64,000 bases of DNA from Myxocyprinus asiaticus (GCF_019703515.2 NC_059374.1:20454595-20518594); one strand, 5' to 3'. Shown: positions 35,712 through 47,623, counted from the first letter of the stretch. Translations and numbers: made by a program. Notes: a model not told the origin generated them from the letters alone.

Positions 35712-36423
35712 GCATGACCTGATCACCAGGTTCCTCAAAGGCACGAGGAGATTGAATCTCGCGCCTGACCACGCCTGATTCCCTCTTGGGATCTCTCTGT
35801 GGTCCTACCTGCCTTACAGAGAGCCCCCTTTGAGCCCCTGGAGCAGGCCGAACTCAGCACTTTGCCGCTAAAGATGGCCCTCCTTGTGGCGCTCACTTCT
35901 ATCAAGAGGGTTGGGGACCTGCAGGCGCTCTCTGTCAACAGCGAATGCCTGGAGTTCGGGCCGGCACACTCTCACGTGATCCTGAGACCCCGGCCCGGTT
36001 ACGTGCCCAAAGTTCCCACCACTCCCTTCCGGGATCAGGTGGTGAAACTGCAAGCGCTCCCTTCAGAGGAGGAAGACCCGGCCTTGTCGTTGCAGCTCTT
36101 TGTCTGCTTCTGAGGACAGCAGAGGGGGAAAGCTGTCTCCAAACAGAGGTTGTCCCATTGGATTATGGATGCCATTTCCCTGACTTACCAATCACAAGAC
36201 CTGCTGTGCCCTTTGGGGCTCCACCAGAGGTGGTGTGTCCTCCTGGGCACTGGCGAGGGGCACCTCTCTAGCAGACATATGCAGAGCAGTGGGTTGGGCT
36301 ACACACAATACCTTTGCAAGGTTCTACAACCTGCGCATAGAACCGGTTTCGACCCGAGTGTTACGGGGTGACAACGGGCAGCCAGTCGGGTGTATCGTTT
36401 GCATTGCACCTTTCCCCTTTTAA
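35712..36423 (+). pseudogene. DIRS tyrosine recombinase remnant
   Basis: This corresponds to the C-terminal catalytic half of the DIRS tyrosine recombinase, which would integrate a circular DNA intermediate. The frame at 35799-36113 includes box I (LTSIKRVGDLQALSV) and the region FGPAHSHVILRPRPGYVPK. It then stops, and the rest lies in another frame (36235-36423) with WALARGTSLADICRAVGW and the putative catalytic Tyr in FARFYNL. At the HxxR box, Arg is kept (AGA, 36226-36228) but the His position reads Gly (36217-36219). The segment between boxes is shortened. It is not functional. Confidence 0.85.
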
Positions 36424-36925
36424 GGTGATAATGTGCACTATCTTGTCCACAACAGTTCCCCGCAACTGGTGAACACTGGGCGCCTCTTTAATTCTTTAAA
36501 GCACTATTCGGTGGCAAACTTGGCAGAGGAGTAACGCCACCAGGCCCAGTACTCGTGGTATGCCCCTTTTCAGGTGAGCCCGTGTACTTGGGCTCAGTGC
36601 TCCATATGTGCTGATTCCCCCCTCGGTAATCCCGTATGATGTGTTTCCACTGTTGGGTTTCCCCTCAGGTGAACCCTGTGTTTCCCCTCGTCAGAGCTCT
36701 GCTCTGCCTCGGTCACTGTTGCTGTGTACCCTCTCTGTAGATAGGGTCCTCCCAAGTGGCATAATTCCATATGTGAACTTCCCTGTCGGTAAGTCCATGT
36801 GAGTTATTCTCCACATGTTAACCTCCCTCCGGTAGGATGTGGTCTCTGTAGTGCTCTCTCTCCTGGAAAGGGAAGAGCACTTCCCCAGTGCTATTCTAGC
36901 AGGTGCTCTGCAGGATATTGCTTAA

Positions 36926-38211
36926 TACAAAAATCAGGAAAGGCCACCGCCTGTAGCTTCCTCAGGTAAATGCCTCCTTGGTTCTGAATGCTTACATGTC
37001 CAAAAAAAGGTAAAACCATGGTACTTTTTTGAAAGTGATTAGTAAATAATGGTGAACGGAATGTTGGTTTTTGGAGAACTATCGGTTTAACACAGATAAC
37101 CTTATGATGAAAAGTGCAAAAATAGACAGAAATCATTTATTTATGTTGCTCATGATAAAACTTAAAATGTCAAACTTTCTCATAACAGAGTGGATGAATC
37201 GCCAGGTATTTTGCTGTGTGAATGGGCACTCACACAGTCTGAGATCTGAGCACAAACGTGAACTTTCCATTTAACTGTACAGTGTACTGGCCATTAACAA
37301 TGGGAGACTTTTGTTCAAAAACTCATGCCTTTTTCTCTTAACACAGGCTGTAGATATGTCTTCCACCCACAAACTCCATTGGACAATGTAGCCCCAGTCT
37401 CAGCTCACTCTCCTTGATAATAGTATTTTTGCAGGAGGCTCGGAAGGAGAGATAGATAGAAAGAGAGACAGAGAGATATGAAAAGGAGGAGGGGTTATCC
37501 ATCAAAGACTTCAACTAAGGTTTGGATCCTCTGTGAAGATTAGGAGTGTTAAAAAAGATGTATTGCAATTGTCACAGCTAAGCATCATTACCAAATGCTT
37601 AAATTAAATATAAAAATTGTCCAGGGTGGCCTAAATTACACCAGTAATAACTACAGCAGGGCTTGGCCAGACCAGGTTCACTCATAATTAGAATTGAACA
37701 GACAAGATAGTAAGGTTGATTACCATTAAGTTGAATTAGCTCCACTGATATTTGTCAGGGAAATTGGGTGGTTTTGCATCTGTGTTTGGTATCTACATAA
37801 ACTAGGGTTGTTCTAAAAAAATGCTTTGTTCAGAATGTCTGTTTTAACATTTCTAATGATATTCCCTTTAGAAAGCCAAATTTGTATCATACAATTTATA
37901 TTTAATTGATAATTGAACCTGTTGTGTGCTGATGTCACTTGTAGTTCAGCTAACATGCTTTCAACCCTATCCAACAGGATATTCAGTAACTCTCTCTCAC
38001 TTTTAATTACAATCCATATAAATTAAAAATTTGCCATTTTTCCATGTTAAAGTACTCCTATTCCAGTTTAGTGCAGAGGCATCTATAACAAACCATTTGT
38101 AGGTTGACTTCCCAAAAAATATAAATGCTGTGGATCTCCAGCATTTCCAAAATTCGTCTGTTTGTTTGAGAAGCCTAAAGGCCAAAGTGTACTTGGTTTA
38201 CTTCAATTTAC
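36926..38211. other. Non-coding gap
   Basis: The DIRS match fades around 36925-37000; after that the DNA is AT-rich and unique. The ORFs (to 82 aa) have no signatures. Confidence 0.4.
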
Positions 38212-38219
38212 TTCAGTAT

Positions 38220-39314
38220 TAGGCTTGGGATCTATGCCGTTTTCATGTATCGATAATTGGAAGATTTTCCTGATGATTATCGATATACAATATATTGGGA
38301 TTTTTTCAGATATAAATAGGGCTGCTCTTTGCACAATAGTCTTTGTCTTTTCAAACATATTTCTTAAAACAACTTTGGTAAAATGTGAGCAGCAGGGTTT
38401 ATTGAAGTGGTTCACACACCGGACGCATCTGGTGTACGACATGGCATGTTTTAATTTTTAATTATTTTTTTTTATTAAGGTACGCACACAACGCGGACTC
38501 GCCATCTCTTGAGGCTGTTAAAAATATTGCAGCACCACAGAGATCAACTTAATAGTTTTTCATTAAAATCGACCTAAATCATTATTGAAGGACATATATT
38601 ATTTACTCTAGTCATTACTGGATTATATATTGTGTATAATTATCTTAATAGAGCCTACACAATGTATTTTCAGTTACAAGTATTTTTGTGGTTTGACAGC
38701 TTGAATGAAAGACCAGTTTAATGCTCTGTGGTGATGTGGGCGTGGTCGTGTGTCTGTCTGCGGGAGAGAGGGTGTGGTGTGGCTCGTCAAGCTGGTTGAC
38801 ATGATTTCTAACAGCTGTTTGAAATCATGTCAACCAGCTTGACGAGCCACACCACTCCCTCTCTCCCGCAGACAGACACACGACCATGTCCCATCACCAC
38901 ATGCTTCATACAGGGAAATTGCATAATAAACGTCGCCATTTCTAATATTTCCGTTTGCACAGTTGCACCAGTTTCATACACTAACCTGCAAACTCATCAA
39001 CGTCACTTTAATTCTTGAAGTACAAAAACTTTCGTAACTTTGGACTACTATAAGTTTGTAATGTGTGTGTGATATCTATGCCTGGCCTACCCCTGATCGG
39101 CTTCAATAAATGTTATGTCTCCCCCTAGTGGTCTCCCAAAGCTATTACGTCACACTACATTAAATGGAAGGCAACTGACAGTGAATTAAAAGCACACAAA
39201 TTAGGCTTCTAATTTAAATGTCGGCTGACGTTAATATTTTGATGCCTTAAAAATGTATCTATAAAATAATGTGCCGATCACTAATCGATATATCAATATT
39301 TTATGGCATCCCTA
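38220..39314 (+). mobile_element. hAT-like repeat R1, copy 3, complete
   Basis: The best copy of the family: left end TAGGCTTGGGATCTATGCCG, right end as reverse complement TAGGGATGCCATAAAATATT. Flanked by TTCAGTAT (38212-38219) and TTCACTAT (39315-39322), an 8-bp duplication with one mismatch, as expected for hAT. Non-coding. A foldback insertion interrupts it at 38727-38902. Confidence 0.8.
38727..38902. repeat. Foldback (hairpin) insertion
   Basis: Two arms of about 80 bp are nearly perfect inverse copies, with a short loop (TAACAGCTGTTT). The inner arm parts are TCAAGCTGGTTGACATGATT and AATCATGTCAACCAGCTTGA. ATGCT stands on both sides (38722-38726 and 38902-38906). Copy 2 of the host repeat lacks this block, so it is an insertion. 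Confidence 0.85.
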
Positions 39315-39322
39315 TTCACTAT

Positions 39323-41180
39323 ACTAGACAAGTGGACAGTCTGCACCTGCCATTGACTGTACTAAAAAAGTATAGCAATCAGAAAGTAGTCGTAGTGTGC
39401 GTCAAATGAGTGTGTATGGGATTTTGGCTCAGCCAGTGGTGTGAGTTTGGGGCGGGACTATCTGTTTGAGTAAACAATGGAAGAAGGGGAGTGAGCAGAA
39501 GGGGAGGTAGGAGTGTTTGGGAAAGCTGTAAAGAAACAATAGTAATTTTTGCAATTCTGTTTCTAGTGGAAATTACATATTTCAAATTTAGTCAACATGA
39601 AATTGCATTTGTGACCAATTGTACTTTATTTCTGAGTGAAACTATTCAATTAGAGAAAATGTAGGACAGGAATTTATTTTATCCATCAGGAATTGATTGG
39701 GTATGAAGAGAGGTTGCTCCAGAATGGACCAGTGCAGCTAATTGGGCATGATTTCTATGTAACAGGTGCCTAGAGGGGAGGAGTTTAAAAACAAGAGGGC
39801 TTAGCAACATCAGCTGAAAAGGCAAGTCGTTTCAGAGGTGGAGAAAGTTATTCAATTTGGATGAAAGATTATGAGGACAAACTTTATTTTCCTTTGAAAT
39901 AACATGCACCAAGATATCATGCACAATAAGACCAGCAAAATTATTTAAAAAGTAAATTTGGTACATTTTGATATGATGCTAGCTTAGTTTTAGTTAATCT
40001 CTCTTAATGGCAACAAATGCTTTTGTTGCACTAGTAATCTTTCTCAACAATCACTTCAATCACTTGATTGGCATCTCCATTTTGACAGCATGTCCCACTG
40101 TTCCTAAGCGGTATTGCAGAAACACTGATTCCATCAGCTGAATTTAGGCCTCAAACCATAAAACATATCTTTGCTCCCACACTGAACAGAAGTATTTCAT
40201 GTCCTTGTCTGTACCTGACAGGTCTACTATATATCCACCCCTATATGCGCTTTAGACTATGAAATTATGAGAGTCTCATGGAAGCAAGACATACTAATTG
40301 TGTTTTACTGGATAATCCTTCACAGTTTCACCATTCTGCTGCCATGACAATAAAACAAAATGCACTAACAGAGCTGGCACAGAGCGTGCAGAGCCCTTGG
40401 GGAGACAGCTCAGTTTTTGACAAGATTCTGTAGTCTGTAATCCAGTCTGGCAGCTGGCAGCACTCCTAAACTAAGCTTAGTCCACCTTGTATTTGCGTGC
40501 ATTTCCTTTGCCAGTGAAATCAATATGAACAAAAGCTAATTTCTAAGCTGTACGCTTAGCGTGAAAGGTGCTCGTCTGGGCTCTCAGACTCAGGGGTCTA
40601 GACAGTGTGGAGATATGGTCTCTACATAAACAATTTGCAAAATAGTCAGACTTACTGAGAATCAAACTCCCTGTATTAGTAATTTGGAACAGATTTAGTT
40701 TAGGACAAGATTCTAAAATCTTGTCTGACCTTTTATTCATGATATCAATGCTGTACACCTGTGAATCCATTTTTTGTTACTAAACCTAAATCTCAACGTA
40801 CCATGCAATGTTCTAGTTACATTTCTTATCCCTTATGAAAATGTAACACAGTTTTAATATAGTTATACCAAATAACAATTTAACACTTTTGTTTTATGTT
40901 TAATAAGAATTTTATTTCAAATTGGAATAAAATTCTGTGACTTTGTTCACATATGGTATCTGAAAACACACAAAAAAACTTGACAATTTTCTTGACATTT
41001 TATTGGTTTTATTTCAATTTGTTACACCTGTTGTGTTCCCGGTCAAAAATGACTGGCCATTGGAAATGAATAAATTAGACTACAAAATACAGAAATATTA
41101 AGTGTTCAGGAGCATCCCAATCCTTTAGATGAGCACATACGTGGATGTGTATTTGCACATACAAAGTCCTCAGACATGTG

Positions 41181-41181
<1 letters not shown>
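39323..41181. other. Unique non-coding DNA
   Basis: No gene supported. Around 41035-41060 a GTTCCCGGTCAAAAATGACT text typical of a dispersed fish repeat appears, without definable ends. Confidence 0.4.

Positions 41182-41222
<41 letters not shown>
41182..41222. repeat. (CA)n microsatellite
   Basis: About 20 CA units, continuing imperfectly to 41240. Overlapping Thr-His and Val-Cys ORFs are artefacts. Confidence 0.95.
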
Positions 41223-41233
<11 letters not shown>

Positions 41234-41524
41234 GCAAACACAACGTGTGTTGAGTGCTCTTTTGTTTATCATCCACTCTTTGAGGAATATTTCAAGATCT
41301 ACTTATGATATTATGTTGTGTTTGGGCTCGTTTGAATGGGGATAGTCTGCTTGTCATTGTCTATATTATATGTATGATTCAGGAAGTAATAAGGGAAAAC
41401 ATGACAAAAAGACACTCCTGTTTATTATATTTATGTGTGTCAGTAGGAATTTCATACACTAATACTCACTACAGTTTGGCCTCTGAGTGAAACAAATTTG
41501 CTCTTTGCATTTGACTAATTTAGA

Positions 41525-41790
41525 CCTTTTCAATTATATATAACACATGGCTGTGTCACCTTTTTATGTTTTGACCAAGTGTTGAGATAACAAATGTGCA
41601 AATAATGAGAACAAAACTTTTCTAATTTGTCAGCAAATAAAAAAATAAAATAAATTTTTTTAAGAATTGGTAGGATAAGGTTTATGCATTGTAAAGTCCA
41701 GATTCTAAGCTTTAAAATAAAATTACACCTATTTTGTTTAGATCAAACAAGTGTTTATTAATTTATTACATAATTATTAGTTTTTTCAAC
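41525..41790. repeat. Dispersed AT-rich repeat, copy 2
   Basis: Partner of 4310-4600; both contain TTCTAAGCTTTAAAA after a TGTAAAGT word, plus a similar AT-rich body. Confidence 0.5.
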
Positions 41791-41892
41791 TGAATGACAC
41801 ACAAATGATGTTCATGGCATTTATATATTCGCTTAAAATTCCATTATTTGGGCATTAAAATGTGATTGGAATTTTAAGTGCACAATAACCAC

Positions 41893-41912
41893 GGACGGAC
41901 GGACGGACGGAC

Positions 41913-41951
<39 letters not shown>

Positions 41952-42023
41952 CAGATAGATAGATAGATAGATAGCTAGATAGATAGATAGATAGACAGAT
42001 AGATAGATAGATAGATAGATAGA
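41893..42023. repeat. (GGAC)n/(AGAT)n microsatellite
   Basis: About five GGAC units pass into about 28 AGAT units with a few ACAG and AGCT variants. The Tyr-Leu-Ser-Ile ORF on the minus strand is an artefact. Confidence 0.95.
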
Positions 42024-42631
42024 AAGAACTGTGGTAAATTCTTATACATTTATCAAGCAATTACCAAATTAACAGGTACTCATTTGATCAATAATATATG
42101 ACAATTGGATTTACTTTAAATCCTTTTTTATATATAAGACATCCTGTCAGCTGGATGATGAAGATCATTACCAGCCAGCAAACCATCAAGAAAAGTTTGT
42201 GAGAATTTGCAACAGCATGCCCTTCATGTCTTTCATCTGCCAGTGGCATGCCAAGCACTTGGCACTGTACATGCTGCACAGCCCTGTCCAGATAGTATTT
42301 CGGATGAGCAGACTTAAATTATCTCTAATGAAAATCTATGCCATTAGTACATGTGTAATTAGTGGCAAGCCTGTATTGAAACTCTTGAAAGCCATGGCCT
42401 TTTGGCTCTCTGCCTGCCCTTCTATAAGACAGCCTAAATCCTCATTAGCTGCATGGCATCCTCCTTTATGAGCCCAGCCTGTTATGTTACACCTTTCATC
42501 TATTCTACAGCCTGTCGGTAATCATTAATGGAGCTCTGAAGCTCTATCAGCTTTATGCTCATGATGAATTGATAAGATACTGTACTCAACTGCCCTGTTG
42601 GCAATATCCTGTCGACTTCTTATCTTATCTT

Positions 42632-42637
<6 letters not shown>
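42024..42637. other. Unique DNA, possible conserved element
   Basis: 42130-42620 is balanced, repeat-free DNA and a weak conserved non-coding candidate. The ORFs at 42088-42279 (minus) and 42199-42471 (plus) overlap antisense and show no domain. Confidence 0.35.

Positions 42638-42665
<28 letters not shown>
42638..42665. repeat. Poly(A) run
   Basis: 28 consecutive A. No recognisable retroposon body precedes it. AAAC units follow at 42766-42785. Confidence 0.9.
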
Positions 42666-42669
<4 letters not shown>

Positions 42670-42794
42670 TCTGCTGCCATTAGCTTCAAAAAATAATTAG
42701 TAAGATATTCTATTGTTGTTTGAAAATATGCGACAGGTTCACTCTGCCCCAACAAACGGCAAAAAAACAAACAAACAAACAAACAAAAAAACAT

Positions 42795-43650
42795 CAACAT
42801 TCAAACATTCTAAAGTTGCCTCTTTGATTTAGAATGTTTGGAAACATTTTACACTGTGCAGCAAACACCAATATTTAAAACATTCTGAAGTTGTATTAGA
42901 ATGTTGGGAAACATTTCTCACTGTCCCAACAAACACCAACACTTCATACATTCCGAAGTTGGATTTTGAATTTAGAATGTTTGGAAACATTTCACAATGC
43001 GCCAGCAAACACCAACATTTCAAACATTCTGAAGTTGGATTTTGAATTTAGAATGTTGGGAAACATTTCACCCTGTCCTGGAAAACACCAACACTTCAGA
43101 CATTCTAAAGTTGGATTTTGAATTTAGAATATTGGGAAACATTTTACACTGCCCCAACAAACACCATCACTTCAAACATTCTAAAGTTGGATTTTGAATA
43201 TAGAATTTGGGGAAACATTTTACACTGTCCCAACTAACACCAACACTTCAAACTTTCAAAAGATGGATTTGAATTTTGAATGTTGGGAAACATTTCACAC
43301 TTCACCACAAAAAAACAAAAACAACAACAACAACATTTCAAACATTCTTAATTTGGCTGTTGCATTTATAATGTTGGAAAACATTTCACACTGTCCCAAC
43401 AAACACCAACACTTCAAACATTCTAAAGTTGGATTTTGAATTTAGAAAGATGGGAATCATTTCACACTGTTCCCACAAACACAGACACTTCAAACATTCA
43501 AAAGTTGGTTTTGAATTTAGACTGTTGGAAAACATTTCACACTGTCCCAACAAACACCAACACTTTAAACTTTCTAAAGTTGGGTTTTTGAAATTAGAAT
43601 ATTGGGAAGCATTTTACACTTTCACAACAAACACCATCACTTCAAAATTG
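42795..43650. repeat. 76-bp satellite array, left part
   Basis: About 11 diverged units of roughly 76 bp (starts of CATTC at 42806, 42881, 42949, 43025, 43101 and 43178 give spacings of 68-77). Each unit reads approximately CAAACATTCTAAAGTTGGAT, TTTGAATTTAGAATGTTGGG, AAACATTTCACACTGTCCCA, ACAAACACCAACACTT. There is no true coding content although frames stay open. The array resumes at 53886 after the nested insertions. Confidence 0.9.
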
Positions 43651-44007
43651 GGCCTTAGCTATGTTTCACATGTTTCAATTGAATGGGCCCCGCTCTCCAA
43701 AGGCCCCCCAACTGACATTCCAGAATTGAATAATTCACCCACTTAAAAAAAAGATATAATGTATATGTATATATGTATATATATAGTGGCCGTGGTGGCT
43801 GACTGGATTCCCACAAACATAATTTTTCTCTCCCGCTTGGCTTGCTCCCCCTCTGTCTCTCCCTCTTCTTTTCGCTCTCCAGGGGCCAGTTGCACCAGCT
43901 ATGCGTATGTTCCAACTTAGCCTAGTTGTGGCGTAAATGGGGACTATGTCACAATTTACGTACTGCTAAATATTTGAGCGTTGCACCATTTAACTTAGGT
44001 AGAACCG

Positions 44008-44186
44008 AATGGTGGTGGCATAGTGGACTAAAGCACTGAACTGGTAAGCAGAAGGTTGTTGGTTCAATCCCCACAGCCACCACCATTGTGTCCTTGAGCA
44101 AGACACTTAACTCCAGATTGTCCCTGTAATAAGGGCACTGTAAGTCACTTTGGATAAAAACATCTGCCAAATGCATAAATGTAGAT
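44008..44186 (+). repeat. tRNA-derived SINE (V-SINE-like)
   Basis: Begins GGTGGTGGCATAGTGGACTA (A-box region), with B box GGTTCAATCC at 44061-44070, the text CACCACCATTGTGTCCTTGA, and the conserved fish SINE 3' part CACTTTGGATAAAAACATCT. It lies within the outer TIR element. About 180 bp. Confidence 0.8.
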
Positions 44187-44825
44187 CAAAAACCTATGTA
44201 TAAACTAAATATTTAGCCTCTGGCCAGGAGTAACTGATGGAATAAAAAAGCAGACTCACTTAATGACATCAATGAGCTCATGTTTTGGTTGACAGGCTTC
44301 AGTCCTTTCAACATATATGATGGTGTTGGCATTTACATTTACACACATTATGTAAAATACTTCTTCAGCATGAAACCGATCTAACGGTGCACTTTCTTGT
44401 GTGCTCCTCCTGGTGTCAAGTTTCAACATATATACGAAATAGATATTAAAATTAATAAATGTCTATTTTTCCAGCCTGTTGTATTAGTATTTGTTTATTT
44501 ATTTTCCCTTATTCATTTTAGATACAGTTATTAAATATTGTTATTTACATAAGTTAAATATATCATTAATGAAATCTTGTTTTATTACGTATGACAGTTA
44601 CAACAGTTACGAGCAAACAAGATTTGAACAAGATCAAACTAATATGCATGGCTGTTTAACACTTCTGTGTACAAATTTTGAAGGCTGCTTATTGGATCAA
44701 TACAAGTAAATGTTATATTATGCAACTACGCATTACTTTACGGAGAGCTTACGACCTACTAGTTAAGTCTTGCCTTAAGAACAGGTGGTGCAACCAAATT
44801 AAGCACTGACTTAATGTAACGCTGG

Positions 44826-45020
44826 TTCCCTATCTGTCACTCACTCGACGTTGGTGTCGATGTAGTGACACTAGGGGTCACTCTTGGGAGCCCGAGACAC
44901 CTCTGGTCTTTGATAAAAGGCCAATGAAAATTGGCAAGTGGTATTTGCATGCCACTCCCCCGAACATACGGGTATAAAAGGAGCTGGCATGCAACCACTC
45001 ATTCATATTTTCTCTTCGGA
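44826..45020 (+). repeat. DIRS left inverted terminal repeat
   Basis: Starts TTCCCTATCTGTCACTCACT; matched in reverse by 50518-50737 from GTTGGTGTCGATGTAGTGAC inward (CTAGGGGTCACTCTTGGGAG, CCAATGAAAATTGG, CATGCCACTCCCCCGAACAT). The outermost 30 bases differ between the two repeats. Confidence 0.9.
44921..44980 (+). promoter_or_regulatory. Putative Pol II promoter of DIRS element
   Basis: CCAAT (44921-44925), octamer ATTTGCAT (44943-44950) and TATAAAAG (44973-44980) lie in order inside the left terminal repeat, upstream of the gag region. The inverse repeat carries the same three at 50613-50617, 50588-50595 and 50558-50565, so the element has an outward and an inward promoter copy. Confidence 0.55.
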
Positions 45021-45280
45021 GCCGAACGGTCATGCTCACTGAGCTGAATACTACTGTTCATTCACCTCTGCTGGATCTGATGGCGCATTTCAGAGGCTTC
45101 TCCCTCCTCTGCACTGGTGCACTGCAGAGAACGCCCCTGGGTGCTTCGCAGAAAAACTAGAGAGTAAATTTTCTGAAAGAGCATTTTTCCCCTCTAAAAG
45201 AGTATATATTTCTCTAAAAGAGCGCACACACGGAACGTCTTTTTAAAGACGCGTCTTTTTAAAGATGCTTTTCCGATTAT

Positions 45281-46310
45281 GTGTTATTCCTGGTTGTGCT
45301 TGTTATCTCTCACCTTCTAACGGTCACGATCACTGTCTTTCGTGTCTGGGCACTGCTCACTCGGAGACAGCATTCGTGGATGGTCATGTTCTCATTGCGA
45401 GAATATGTCCATGGCAACGTTGCGGTCGCGGCTCGCCTTCGTAAGAAAGCGAGCCACCCCAGAGGCTCCCGCCTCGGTCCTTTTACCCACGGGTTTGAGG
45501 CCAGCGCGGCTAGCACTGGGGGCAATTTGGGGACCCCAATGGGACCGCCTCCGCCGGGTATCCCCCCGCAGACCTCCCATTCCCCAGCACGCTCGTCTGT
45601 CCCGATCGGGCTTCCGGGTGTGTCCGCCGGCTCGTTTTACGGCGAGTTCGACCTCTTATTCGGAGCCCGCGAAAGTGATGAGCTCTTGAGCGCAGCATCG
45701 GAGAGCGGGCTCGTCCAGTCGGAAGCCTCAGCTGGGCTCCTCCCTTCGGGGTCGATCGCCCAGTCACAGGCTGACGCGGAGATGACGACATGCTTTCCCG
45801 GGCAGCCGCGAGCGTCGGTTAGAGTGGATTTCACTGCTCTTCCCTGAACCCTTGCGGCTCGGTGATTGGTTCCTGGGCTCACGGCACCGCTCAAAGCCAT
45901 GCCCCGCCCCGTTCCTTTCTTCCCAGAAGTGAATGAAGAGCTGACAAGGTCGTGGGAGGCACTTTTTACTGCCCGGTCCCGATCTTTTCAGCTTCCCCGC
46001 TCTCACTACCCTCGATGGTGGGGCGGCCAAGGGTTATTCGGCAATCCCCCAGTGGATAAAGGCACTCGCGGTGCACCTATGCCCGTAGAGCGCCACCACC
46101 TGGCGCGGGTGCCCAAAGCCCCCGTCCGGCTCCGCCGCAGCCCGCCCCTTCGGCCTGGCCCCGGCGTGGAGCCCACCGCAGGAAGCAGACACCACCTGTC
46201 TCGCAGCCGCCCAGAACCCGTGAAAGGCTTCAAAGAGCCCTTGAGACGGGCGACCCAGGGACAACGAAACCCGCTGCTCTGGAGCTGGTAAGCAGACCTT
46301 CATCTTTTTG
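45281..46310 (+). pseudogene. DIRS gag-like ORF1, broken
   Basis: Remnants of the structural protein that would package the element RNA. A 188-residue frame (45281-45847) and a 115-residue frame (45342-45689) each carry part of it, showing a frameshift. A later 141-residue frame (45866-46291) carries VPFFPEVNEELTRSWEAL and HYPRWWGGQGLFGNPPVDK, resembling fish DIRS gag, then a proline/arginine-rich tail. The span is shorter than I would expect for a full gag, and the region normally between PPVDK and the tail appears deleted. No zinc knuckle is seen. Confidence 0.7.
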
Positions 46311-46689
46311 TTACCTTTTGCATTTAATTGCGCTGCATGCCCAAGTGGCTGCAGTACTCAAGAGCTCAGCAAGAGTGGTTTCCTTGTTCCCTGGGTCACG
46401 TATCTGGTGTGTACAACTGGCATCACGACCACCGTCCACCACTCCATTTGGCAGGTTGGCGCACCAGCGGCGGTCTCCCGCCCTGAGCGCCCAGCTGTGG
46501 CACAAATCTGCCCCCGATGTGACAGTCTCCACGGGTCACGAGGACAGGCCTCTTCCTTTCCCGTCCCAGGCTGTTCCGGGGGTGGTCACAAGGAGCCAGG
46601 TAAGTGCTTTGATGTCCTCGGACTCAGCACGGCCACGACGTGGTGTGGCACCTCGAGCTCCGCCCCGCCCCGCCGCGAGGCCCCACCTG

Positions 46690-47623
46690 CCGGTACATCC
46701 GATAACGTTGTCCCTTTGGTCCCCCTTGCGCGGAACTTGGACGCATGGCTTGCGCTTTACAGTCCGTCACGAGGGCTGGTCCGGACCATCCAACTCGGCT
46801 GCGCGATTCACTTTGCCGGGCATCCGTCCAGGTCCAGCGGTGTCCACTTCACCTTGGTGAAAGACGAAAATGCTGCTACCTTACGCGGAGATCGCTACCC
46901 TCCTACGGAAGGACGCGATAGAACCTGTCCCTCCAGCCGAGATGAAGAAAGGGTTTTACGGCCCCTACTTCACTGTACCGAAAAAGGCGGTGGGTTGCGG
47001 CCAATCTTGGACCTGCAAGTACTGAACCGGGCTTTACACAGACTCCCGTTCAAGATGCTGACGCAAAGACGCATTCTAGCGAGTGTCCGGCATCAAGATT
47101 GGTTTGCGGCGGTAGACCCGAAGGATGCGTACTTTCACGTCTCGATCCTTCCTCAACACAGACCCTTCCTGCGGTTCGCGTTCGAGGGTCAGGCGTATCA
47201 GTACAAGTCCTCCCTTTCGGCCTGTCCCTGTCTCCTTGTGTCTTTACGAAGATTGCAGAGGCTGCCCTTGCCCCGTTAAGGGAGGTGGGCATTCGCATTC
47301 TCAACTATCTCGACGACTGGCTAATCTTAGCTCACTCTCGAGACGTGTTATGCGCACACAGGGACCTGATGGTCTCACACCTCAGCCGACTAGGGCTTCA
47401 GGTCAATTGGGAAAAGAGCAAGCTCCTCCCAGTTCAGAGCATCTCTTTTCTCGGTTTGGAGTTGGACTCGGTCTCCTTGACGGCACACCTTATGAACGAG
47501 CGACCCCAGTCGGTGCTGGCCTGTTTGAAGGCATTCAAACAGAAAACAGCAGTTCCACTGAAATTTTTCAGAGGCTCCTGGGGCATATGGCATCCTCAGC
47601 GGTGGCCACCCCGCTCGGGTTGA
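46690..47623 (+). pseudogene. DIRS reverse transcriptase, frameshifted
   Basis: The RT domain copies element RNA into DNA. The first half is open in the 46308-47279 frame: ILDLQVLNRAL (template-grip region) and motif A at 47115 onward, reading DPKDAYFHVSI; the first Asp is the metal ligand, and the next residue is Pro where related elements usually have a leucine-like residue. Frame is lost near 47210. The second half is in the 47099-47623 frame, with LPFGLSLSPCVFTK (motif B), YLDD at 47306-47317 (motif C) and FLGLELDS. A further shift occurs near 47575 before the RNase H frame. All key motifs remain visible; only the frame is broken. Confidence 0.9.

Larger units (their letters stand above)
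35263..36925 (+). mobile_element. DIRS element, internally deleted, 3'-truncated
   Basis: The left terminal repeat (GTTCCCTGTCTGTCACTCAC onward, to about 35450) and the leader up to 35650 match 44825-45235 of the larger DIRS copy. A G-tract (35653-35666) joins the leader to a short RT piece (TTGCGCCCAATCTTGGATCT, matching 46994-47013). That piece joins directly, at 35711-35712, to the recombinase region (matching 48857 onward). Gag, nearly all of RT and all of RNase H are therefore gone. The 3' end stops near 36925 without internal complementary region or right inverted repeat. Confidence 0.9.

Noticed and set aside
41833..42060. Tyr-Leu-Ser-Ile repeat ORF on the minus strand
   Set aside because: Translation of an AGAT microsatellite.
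42795..43650. 76-bp periodic array as a CRISPR-like array
   Set aside because: The whole unit is repeated and diverged; there is no constant repeat with unique spacers, and the context is a vertebrate genome.
44008..44080. tRNA gene
   Set aside because: A and B boxes are present but the rest does not fold as a tRNA and continues into a SINE body and tail.
46308..47279. Single intact host gene of 323 codons
   Set aside because: The frame mixes chance sequence with one half of a DIRS reverse transcriptase; domain order and flanking inverted repeats show it is an element.
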